Source of the DNA: Septoria linicola
Lineage: Eukaryota > Ascomycota > Dothideomycetes > Mycosphaerellales > Mycosphaerellaceae
Assembly: GCA_024114885.1 (NCBI GenBank)
Contig: CP099426.1
Span: 992,001 to 1,056,000 of the forward strand
DNA length: 64,000 bases
Direction: 5' to 3'
Positions 56,494-64,000 of the stretch are shown piece after piece. The translations under genes were made by a program, and so were the position numbers. The notes under the pieces are model-generated. The model had not been told where the DNA came from. It saw only the letters and a list, made by a program, of their open reading frames with translations, and ran no database searches. Positions within the stretch are counted from its first letter, which is position 1. Every line of letters starts with the position of its first letter.

Positions 56494-59400
56494 TTATACG
56501 CTGACCTCACCCGGGTCATCTTCCATGACTCGCTCGCTCCATCCCTTGGATGCGGCTATGCCCTGACCAATGCCTCGCTGATCAATGGCCATTCCTTCTC
56601 CCTCGCCGCGCTCGACGTATTTCTGATTGTGCAAATCTGTGTAGATCCTCTGGAAGTAGAGTCGGAGTGACCTGAGGCCTCGCAGATAGCCACGATCGAT
56701 CTGATCTGGGTTCCTCGGTGGGCACGGCTTGTGCTGTATGCTCGGGAGACTTTCGGCAGTGACGCAGTTGGCAAAGTCCACGATCTTCAGCTTGATGCCA
56801 GCGACCGGAGTGTCAGGCACTTGACCTTCCGATTGACTGGGCTCACGAATCTTGCCGTTCGTGTCTGCATCGCCACGATCATAGATCATGAGCAAACTAC
56901 TGGCGTAAAGTCGATAGCCAGGCAAGACACGAATGATCTCCTCCAGTGCGTTGATCTTATCGAGCACAGCTGGAATGTGTTTTAGTGCTTGCGCATGGCC
57001 TATACCGTCGAAGAAGAATCGCTTCAGCGCTTCGCGGAACTGCTCTCCAGCCGCGAGATCACGGCCATAGTACTTGTCTTGGAAATCGTATGTCTGTTTC
57101 TTGACGTTGTAGACCTGCATGCCACAGACTCGAACGCCCAGCTCGCGAGACGTTGTCGATTTGCATTTGGCACGTTGCGATCTCTGCTTCTTCTCGGTCG
57201 CTTCAATACCATACTGACGCGTGCCCATCTTCAGATCCAGCACGCAAGGCTTCTGCATGCCAGCTGTAAGGTCTTCCAGAAGCAGGAAATGCTCGACACG
57301 CTCGTCTTGCTGCACGAGCGAAGAGACTGGATTTCGGGGCTCCGGTGTGCCAAAATCAATTGCTGGGCCTAGGCGAGGCAGGGCGTAATCCGAATGCGAT
57401 CTAGACACGAGTCCGTTAGCGCTGCCCTGTACGGCATCACCGTTACGAGTGGCAGTGGCATCGGCAGTGGCAGTGGCAGTGGCAGTGGCAGTGGCAGTGG
57501 CAGTGGCAGTGGCAGTGGCATCGGCAGGCAGTTCCTTTTTGACGTCGTCCATGGCGAAGACATCTTCCTCAACATCTTCGTGAAACTCGAGGTCTCCCCT
57601 AGTTCCTTCAATGTCAGTTGGTTTTCTCATTAGTCCTCCGCCAGAATGGCGGCGCCGGCGAGATTTACGGTCACCGGCGTTAGCAGCTGCTGTCGCAGCA
57701 TCCAGCGCAGACATCTCAGCACTCTTGCTCAGCGCATCCTTGGGCTTCCTAAGGACCTGGCTAAGGTCAGAAGTAGATCTGTTCTCGGCGCTGAGCTGCT
57801 TGTGCTTGAGCAGGGGACTCTTCAAACATTCCTTCCGCAAGTCCGTGGCGTCCTTGTCGTGCAAAGAAGATGCGTCGACAGACTTGTGACGATTCGAGGA
57901 CAGCTCGTTCTGATAGTACGCCGGCACTTTCCTAAGAGACCTCGCGTGCCCGCGGTCGCGGCGATTGGTCTTGTGAATGACGGGAGGCGTGAATACTTCG
58001 CGCAACACCTTGTCGCGTAGCCCGTCGTTCACTGAAGTGAAGCCCCACGACTGCGCAGGTTTGAGAGGCGGACGTTGCGGGGCTTCGTCGTCACTCGAGC
58101 TAGAAGGCTTGGGTGGCGATGACCGCGTTCTATGCAGGTCAGGCACGGAGCGTTCAGACGACCGAAAGAGATTCTCGGGAATGAGATGTCTGTTGTTTGC
58201 AAAGAGTACCTGAGGCACTCCCGAGGATGCTTTGTTCTGCATCGAGTGACTGATCATGCGGGTGTGCTCTCCCTTTTTCGACCGATCACCATTGGCCTCT
58301 GACTCAGTATCTGTCTTGCCATCACTGCCCAATGCATGATCTGGCCTACTTTCCTCTGACACAGTCTGCTGCCGCTTTCTGTGCTCCTTGCGGTACGTTA
58401 CATTCAAGACACCAATGTAGCGAGGCATGAATCCGAGGAGTTCGGGGTGACACTTCTCAACAGTTTCGTAGAATTTGTTCTCTTTGCTGTTGAGTTGCTT
58501 GCAAACAGCCCGGCGGGAGAAGCGGTAGATCGAAGTATGTCCGCCCACTTGATGACTGTAAGGCTTGAGTTCCACTGCCCCTACTGGTGCTGGAGGCTGA
58601 TCAGCATGGTTTCCGCGCGAAGCACGACGAGTGCCTTGAGCTTTGATTTGCGGCGTGTTAGTAGGTGTGGTCTCGATCTCCTCGACGTCATCGTCTTCCC
58701 CGGAGACAGTCGAGTAGCCAGATTCGGATTCATACTCGGAGTCCGAGGCGACAGATTCTGGAGCTGGCACAGGTCTGGGCTGCTCTTGGACGTTGATCGA
58801 AGATGTAGCACGAGACATGCCCTGCAAGAATTCTGGCGCTCCTTCGCCTTGAAGCGACACCTGCACATCGTTCGCAGATGTGATCTTCGACTTCGCTTGG
58901 GCGCCAGCTGCCTTGACCTTGGGCGTTCGGTCTGCCAATTCCTCGCCCACAGGAGAGTCTCCGAGCTGGACACCCTGATGCGGGTAGTATGTGGCCGAGG
59001 AGATGTGCTCTCTGTCGGACTCTTCATCATCGTCGCCCTTGTTGACAGCCTTTCGAAGTTGCTCATGCATGCGTCGATCGTGGTCGTGCGACTGGGAGTC
59101 CTTCGAGTATGGTATCTTCTGTGACTGGCCGGGAACAAGGTGGTGATGATTGCGAATCTCCTCCAGCAGTCCCAATGGCAAGTGTCCTGCCATATCATGT
59201 TTAGAGACTGTCACGTAGTTGCCATCCTCCTCTTGTGGTTCCTCCACGATTGTTTGTTCTCTGTTAGAGTCACAGGCTTGCTCCTCCAAGTCGCGCGAGA
59301 TTTGTGAAACTGATGCATCTTTACTCTTTCCCGTCTTCTTTCGCTCGCTCTCCCGCTTTTCCTCCTGTTCATTCTCTCGAAACAAGCCTAGATAGTGACT

Positions 59401-60309
59401 GGCCTTTCGTGATCGCACATTGGCCATTGGCTCTGGCTGAGGCAGCTGGGCGTCGATGACCTTATCAAGGTCGCCCTGCGTGGCGCTACTAGCCTTGCGC
59501 TGCGACTGCGCAATGGTAAGGCCGGTCATCTTCGCCTGACCCTGTCGCCACGAGCGATATTGCTGCCGTTCAGCACTTTGTAGGTCTTTGGTGTCGGGAC
59601 TATCCGGCATCGAGTCGGGAGTTGCTGGTAGAGTGTCGGAGCGAAAGGGTGAGTCCTGTCGGGGCTGCGAATGTATATAACCGGATGCCTGATATGTAGC
59701 CGCTAATTTGGTTATGTCATTAATATCGTATAGTGAACGTCGATGATATTGCGGAGGAAGAACATTCCTGCTGGGTCGACGAGATCCCGGGCCAGCAGCA
59801 GGTGAATTGTAGTACAGCGTCGTGTCTGCGTCTTTCCTTCCAGCAAAATCGACCGAGTCACTGCTGTTGCCCATGTTGGAAGTCGCAGCCATGGTTGCTG
59901 TTTCCGTCGCCATATTGCTTCGATCGCTCCTTCCTCCCTCGTTGTAGTAGATGGCGCCGTCCGGCACAGGCTGCGCGCGATGTGCCTGTGGCGACAGCTG
60001 GAGGCGTTTGGCCGTCACCGGGCTGCCAGCGTATGAAGTCGCAAAAATGGAGTCTCGTTCGGACAGCTGCGGTCTGACAGCATTGTGGAGTGCTGACGGG
60101 CCTGATTGGCGGCGGCGATTCGGGTGTGCTGTCTGTGATTTGATGGAAGAAGCAGAAGAGACTGACGAAGGAGATGTTCGAGAGGGTTGGTCTTCTACCT
60201 CGTCATGCTGGTGGACATCCTCGTCGACGCCGACGCTGGGAGCATCGTGCGAAAGTGAGGCAAGATGCTTGGGTCTCTCTCTCTCCCTCGATCCAAGTAC
60301 CGGCGCCAT
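56494..60309 (-). CDS. KCS1: Inositol hexakisphosphate kinase Kcs1
   Basis: Single exon, 1271 residues from ATG at 60309. A long disordered N-terminus (about 1-570) is Ser/Pro/Gln rich. ELKPYSHQVGGHTSIYRFSR and FYETVEKCHPELLGFMPRYIGVLNVTYR begin the conserved region. After a long insertion with a Thr-Ala repeat the kinase core follows: LLLEDLTAGMQKPCVLDLKM near 1010-1022 with the family LDLKMGTRQYG motif, then SLLMIYD near 1136 and GIKLKIVDFANC near 1175. Kcs1 makes inositol pyrophosphates, which control phosphate, stress and vacuole responses. The frame is intact. Antisense frames over it reflect codon bias. Confidence 0.93.
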   Translation of the reverse strand: MAPVLGSRERERPKHLASLSHDAPSVGVDEDVHQHDEVEDQPSRTSPSSVSSASSIKSQTAHPNRRRQSGPSALHNAVRPQLSERDSIFATSYAGSPVTAKRLQLSPQAHRAQPVPDGAIYYNEGGRSDRSNMATETATMAATSNMGNSSDSVDFAGRKDADTTLYYNSPAAGPGSRRPSRNVLPPQYHRRSLYDINDITKLAATYQASGYIHSQPRQDSPFRSDTLPATPDSMPDSPDTKDLQSAERQQYRSWRQGQAKMTGLTIAQSQRKASSATQGDLDKVIDAQLPQPEPMANVRSRKASHYLGLFRENEQEEKRESERKKTGKSKDASVSQISRDLEEQACDSNREQTIVEEPQEEDGNYVTVSKHDMAGHLPLGLLEEIRNHHHLVPGQSQKIPYSKDSQSHDHDRRMHEQLRKAVNKGDDDEESDREHISSATYYPHQGVQLGDSPVGEELADRTPKVKAAGAQAKSKITSANDVQVSLQGEGAPEFLQGMSRATSSINVQEQPRPVPAPESVASDSEYESESGYSTVSGEDDDVEEIETTPTNTPQIKAQGTRRASRGNHADQPPAPVGAVELKPYSHQVGGHTSIYRFSRRAVCKQLNSKENKFYETVEKCHPELLGFMPRYIGVLNVTYRKEHRKRQQTVSEESRPDHALGSDGKTDTESEANGDRSKKGEHTRMISHSMQNKASSGVPQVLFANNRHLIPENLFRSSERSVPDLHRTRSSPPKPSSSSDDEAPQRPPLKPAQSWGFTSVNDGLRDKVLREVFTPPVIHKTNRRDRGHARSLRKVPAYYQNELSSNRHKSVDASSLHDKDATDLRKECLKSPLLKHKQLSAENRSTSDLSQVLRKPKDALSKSAEMSALDAATAAANAGDRKSRRRRHSGGGLMRKPTDIEGTRGDLEFHEDVEEDVFAMDDVKKELPADATATATATATATATATATADATATRNGDAVQGSANGLVSRSHSDYALPRLGPAIDFGTPEPRNPVSSLVQQDERVEHFLLLEDLTAGMQKPCVLDLKMGTRQYGIEATEKKQRSQRAKCKSTTSRELGVRVCGMQVYNVKKQTYDFQDKYYGRDLAAGEQFREALKRFFFDGIGHAQALKHIPAVLDKINALEEIIRVLPGYRLYASSLLMIYDRGDADTNGKIREPSQSEGQVPDTPVAGIKLKIVDFANCVTAESLPSIQHKPCPPRNPDQIDRGYLRGLRSLRLYFQRIYTDLHNQKYVERGEGEGMAIDQRGIGQGIAASKGWSERVMEDDPGEVSV
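57448..57525 (-). repeat. Hexanucleotide microsatellite in KCS1 (Thr-Ala repeat)
   Basis: About 12 AGTGGC/ATCGGC units on the plus strand, read on the minus strand as a Thr-Ala run flanked symmetrically by Asp-Ala (DATATAT...ATADATAT), around residues 928-956. Unit length keeps the frame, so repeat number can vary without loss of function. Confidence 0.9.
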
Positions 60310-62438
60310 CTAAAGCTGACCATTTGAAACCCGCCTGCGGCTACCGGAATCATGCAGCGATCAGACTCAGCAGCCACTCTGTGCACTTCTCCCTCCACGC
60401 CCTCGTCTGCCGGTGACCAGAATGCAAGCCGAGCAGGCTGGTTTGCTTGCTTGCTTTGCCTCACTTCCGCCTCCTGCAGTTAGCAGCACGATAGTCTCGT
60501 GGCACTGACCGCGGAAGCTGTGCCTGTCGCAGGATGGCAGAGCTAATCGCTGTCGAGCGAGAGCAGTGAGTAGTGTGTGGATTGTGTTGGCACGTTCGAA
60601 GTCCAATGGATAAAGGTCGTGATTGAAGTTGAGCAATTCTATTGGCTCGGCACATGGTTCCGGACGCCGGCATCATGACAGACCTAGCGCCTCCATCAAC
60701 GAGGACACGATATGATCTACATTTCTCTCCCAGTAGCCTGGCGCACGGCATTCGGTTCTCATGTCAGTCATGTTCATCATCAGCACCGCTCACCAGCAAC
60801 TTCATGCTGAGAGTTATGGAGCAGTGCCTCCGTTTGCCTTCGTCAGTGCAATGTAAATGACCTATCATCGCTTCACGCATCTGCACGAGGGTGATAACGA
60901 GCAAACTCCTCCGCTCCGAAATCGCCTTGCAGGGAAGTGCACTGATGGTTCTACTTATCATATTCCGCAAGTTCATCAACGTGCACCACAGCCCAGCCCG
61001 GCACATCGACAGGCTTCTGTCTGTGAGCTAGATTCCCCAAAGCAAAAAGCGACAGCTGCGAAACGTGCTGTATCCCTGCCAAAAGCCACTCAAAGACTGT
61101 CCGATGCCAATGAAATGTGAACGTGTTCATGCATCGTGCCAGGGAACATGATCGGGAAGCTCTGTAGTGTTCATTGACGACGACATTCATCATTCCTCCC
61201 ACTGACCTCGATTGCACCAAGTATGCTAACATGACAAGCGGCATCGACACCAGAAGTTGCCAGTGTACATGAGCCTCATGCCGACATATGACTGGACGCT
61301 TCATATCTGTGATATCAGCCATCTTCATCTTTTGACGCTTGTCTCGGGAATAGGCTTCGCCATCTCATGTTCCACGGGCCGCTACTGTAGCTAGACGAGC
61401 CGCAGAGATCCAACTGCAAAAGCGACGATCATATCGATCTCCTAATTGTACATGTTACACAAAGGAGAGTATCTTGTCTGCTCCAGCCTACGAGCGCATC
61501 TAGATCCAGCACGCTGTCGGACGCTACAAATGCCAAACACTGGGCCTTCGAGGACATTCGCGTGGCAGTGCTTCAGTTCCCAAAGCTCATCCTTGCTTGT
61601 TCCTGACCGTCTTCAAGGCAGCAGTAGAAGGCAGATGTTCGGAGATTGTCGGTACCTGACAGCACAACACCTTGCGACATGATGTGCCTGGATGCAACGA
61701 GGACGCGTCTTTACGAGTGCAGGAACTGAAACAGGCACAGCCGCAACGATAGAGGAGCGCACCTGAGAAACGTGCCCGACGCCAATGGCTGGCGGGAATG
61801 CCGTTCACTGCCGATTGCATGCCGACAAGGCTGATGACCTTCACAACCTGACTCGCATTCGGTCCGGCCAAATGGTCTCGCCAAACAAGCTCGCTATGCT
61901 GGTGTGAAGGCCGACTCCACGCGCCGACATGAGACTTTACAGGCTGTCCTGCTCTGCTCACTTTGCTGAACCCGTCCTAAGGGTGGCATGATGCCGCATG
62001 ATCAGGTCTTTGCCTCTGCCAGATGGGGCTTTCGGACTAGATTGCATCCTTCTCGCATGAGAATCGCTAACTCTTGAAAGCAGCTCGCCGATCCATTCCG
62101 CTCTGTCTGCATGAAGCAACGACCACCAGCATCCAGCAAACAAAGGACACCCACAATGGCCCTTGTTCTCAGCTCCAGTCAAAGAATATGCCTCATCGAA
62201 CAAAGCCCGATTGTTCACATCTGACTCGGACAGTTCCATTGTGCAGCAAGCAGAGCCATCATGTTATCTCAAGACCTAGTCTGCAATGTTACCGGTTCTC
62301 TTTCCTCCTCCAGTCGTCCCTGTCCAATTTGTTGCTCCTGTTTGAGTCTTTCCTGCCCTGGTGGCAGTACCAGTTGGACCCATATCTGTATCGCTGCTGG
62401 TCAGCCCCCCAACACAGACTCAAGCTATCACCCGCAAA
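60310..62438. other. Long intergenic region upstream of KCS1
   Basis: About 2.1 kb between divergent genes; likely long 5' leaders and promoters. Short frames such as 60951-61328 (minus, 125 codons) have no recognisable features. I see no gene. Confidence 0.4.
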
Positions 62439-63635
62439 ATGACGCCCTTCAGCATGGAGACAACCACTCATCGTGCTAACGACTTCTACAGGACCGAGCG
62501 GCTCGTCGACGTACCCACCCCAAATCTCACGCAGGACATCCATCCACTGTTCGCCCGTTCCAAGTTCTGGGGACTACCACAGTCTCTAGAGTATCCAGTC
62601 CTGGCTTGCCGTTTGGCCTCGCTCCTCGTGGAGAAGGCGCTTCCCTTCTTCCACTCAATCCTGGTCATAGGTGATCTCACACCAGGTGACCCATGTACAG
62701 GTAAGCGTTGTCACAGCTACCCCGAGCCAAAAACCTCTTTGACACTGACCGCACAGCAGGAAACCCGCACGAGACTCTTTGAGCTGTCGACCTGGCTGAT
62801 TTACTCTACTAACTTGACTGGCGATCCAGATCTAGAAAGCGCCCAATGTCGTCCGATGCTGGGTAGTAGGTTCAAGCAAATGTCTGGTCACGGCAGTATG
62901 ATCGATTTCAACCCGGCCATGCTGTGCCACATACAGTCTGCAAAGACAGCCGGCGACCACGTCAAATTCCTCTACTACAACTGCTGGCTTGCGCTAAGTC
63001 TTGTCCATGAGCTCGGTCATGCTGCAGTGTATGCCACCACCACGTGGGATTGTGGAGAAGGCTTTGTAGGTGACTCGCAATCCGCAGAGGTTGGATACCT
63101 CCTGGAAGCATTCCTCTTTGGCGGCCTACTCAATCTTGGTCCTTCACTGAAAAGATTTGGCATTGACGCGCCCTGTTACATCAATGACAAGACACCCAGT
63201 TCTTTGTCGTACATGATCTGCGTCTTGGACTACCCGAATATCGATCAGATCCAAGACTATGCTGATGCAGGCCAGAACTGTCCATTCCGTGGTGAAGCTC
63301 TACCCGGCGCTTACGCTCTCTGGAACGTGCCTCTTTCATGGCTCCACAACCTCTTCCAGCAGGACTTCTGGGACAAGGCGCTGGAGGGAGGCAACAGCTA
63401 CTTGCGCCCACCGAAGACAACCGGCCTGGTCGTCCCCGAAGGTGATCAGGACTTGGGATCAGAGCATATCAGGATCTACGCTGCCGAGCTCGCCAAGTCT
63501 GGCAAGTTTGAGGTCAATGACCAAGGCATAGTCACTCCCGTGAAGCCTCCCAAGCGACGAGTGTCCACGAGAGTCAAGGCCGGCGTGTCTCGAGCCATGA
63601 AGGCTCTGGTCCCCCGGCACTCGAGACTGGCGTGA
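62439..63635 (+). CDS. Unknown protein with an HExxH metallopeptidase-like motif
   Basis: Single exon, 398 residues. The open frame starts at a GTG (62361); the ATG at 62439 in context CGCAAAATGACG is the likely start. Residues 188-194 read VHELGHA, the HExxH signature of zinc metallopeptidases, with a Glu-Asp rich segment and GDSQSAEVGYLLEAFLFGG about 25 residues later, where the third ligand Glu would be expected in gluzincin-like proteins. No secretion signal or propeptide is visible and the C-terminus is basic (PPKRRVSTRVKAGVSRAMKA). Possible catalytic activity is an inference; the family is not one I recognise. The 62701 GTAAGC site is not an in-frame intron. Confidence 0.75.
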   Translation: MTPFSMETTTHRANDFYRTERLVDVPTPNLTQDIHPLFARSKFWGLPQSLEYPVLACRLASLLVEKALPFFHSILVIGDLTPGDPCTGKRCHSYPEPKTSLTLTAQQETRTRLFELSTWLIYSTNLTGDPDLESAQCRPMLGSRFKQMSGHGSMIDFNPAMLCHIQSAKTAGDHVKFLYYNCWLALSLVHELGHAAVYATTTWDCGEGFVGDSQSAEVGYLLEAFLFGGLLNLGPSLKRFGIDAPCYINDKTPSSLSYMICVLDYPNIDQIQDYADAGQNCPFRGEALPGAYALWNVPLSWLHNLFQQDFWDKALEGGNSYLRPPKTTGLVVPEGDQDLGSEHIRIYAAELAKSGKFEVNDQGIVTPVKPPKRRVSTRVKAGVSRAMKALVPRHSRLA

Positions 63636-63900
63636 GCTGCTTGATTGATACTTTGAGGACAAAAGCATACTTCCAGCCTTCCACGTGACTATGACCAACC
63701 ACAATTGAGGTCTCCTTGACAAGCGACGCAGGCTGTCGCTGTCATTGGTAGTGAATGAGGAATCAGACTTGCATATGTCTTTGTCCCCACTGTTTGCTAC
63801 GGCGCGTGCCAATCACCACTTCAGAGGTATTTCATGACCAACAGATCTCGTCCAGTGGGTGAATGCTGCATGCTCTCATTACTCGCATGCTCTTGGCTGC
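63636..63900. other. Intergenic region after the HExxH gene
   Basis: About 265 bases; 3' region of one gene and distal promoter of the next. Nothing specific seen. Confidence 0.4.
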
Positions 63901-64000
63901 GCCGCCATTATAAATATCACATCCTTTTCTTCTATACACTCTTCTTCCGTCTTCATCCACTTGCACATCACGCTACCAGTCACAACCTTCCCAACCAACA
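63901..64000 (+). promoter_or_regulatory. TATA box and pyrimidine-rich leader of a gene beyond the window
   Basis: TATAAATA at 63909-63916 is followed by a C/T-rich stretch (TCCTTTTCTTCTATACAC and on) and a CA-rich leader, typical of strongly expressed ascomycete genes. The start codon lies outside the window. Confidence 0.55.

Noticed and set aside
58381..59124. 247-codon plus-strand frame with hydrophobic segments
   Set aside because: Antisense to the KCS1 N-terminal region; no homologous features.
62700..62760. Possible 60-base intron in the HExxH gene (GTAAGC..GCACAG)
   Set aside because: Removing it shifts the frame, while the retained reading stays open and in frame.

Overview
The window looks like a chromosome arm of a filamentous ascomycete. 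The signs are short GT..AG introns of about 50-80 bases with internal CTAAC-type branch sites, typical Pezizomycotina genes, and a block of transposons mutated by RIP (repeat-induced point mutation). I infer Dothideomycetes, with low certainty. No rRNA, tRNA or CRISPR array was recognised.

Bases 1 to about 27,690 are a nest of transposons almost stripped of CpA and TpG, so every reading frame is full of TAG and TAA stops. The oldest layer is a minus-strand Ty3/gypsy fragment (6258-12312, with related degenerate sequence at 26852-27690). Copia element B entered its reverse transcriptase at 6258, and copia element A entered B at 2012. A complete copia element C (12313-26846, 277-base LTRs, GAGAA target duplication) sits at 12312. 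An 8.2 kb hAT DNA transposon (15430-23658, 8-base target duplication TCTAGGAG, 17-base terminal inverted repeats) sits inside C.

The hAT element is the most unusual object here. It carries a RIP-damaged hAT transposase on the plus strand and, on the minus strand, two diverged genes whose conceptual products have the histone H3 fold. A short motif built from GCCGAC half-sites occurs about ten times in the element, six of them inside predicted introns of both the transposase and the histone genes, the others in non-coding parts. I am not aware of a described hAT transposon with H3 cargo, but no search was possible.

From about 27,700 the sequence turns sharply into ordinary gene space. In order: a small hydrophilic LEA-like protein; a DUF7587-like protein; URB1, POP5 and ESF1 (a ribosome-biogenesis/RNA-processing group, POP5 and ESF1 head to head); a gephyrin/CnxE-type molybdenum-cofactor gene with a His-rich linker; a divergent pair of a CTR copper transporter and a ferric reductase; an unrecognised gene; an aminoglycoside-phosphotransferase-like gene with a frame problem; the sulfite reductase beta subunit (MET5 type); an unrecognised nuclear-looking protein; the inositol hexakisphosphate kinase KCS1; an HExxH-containing protein; and the TATA box and leader of a gene that begins beyond the window.

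Functional links visible in the layout are the copper/iron uptake pair, the nucleolar group, and two enzymes of sulfur and molybdenum metabolism. I see no secondary-metabolite cluster.
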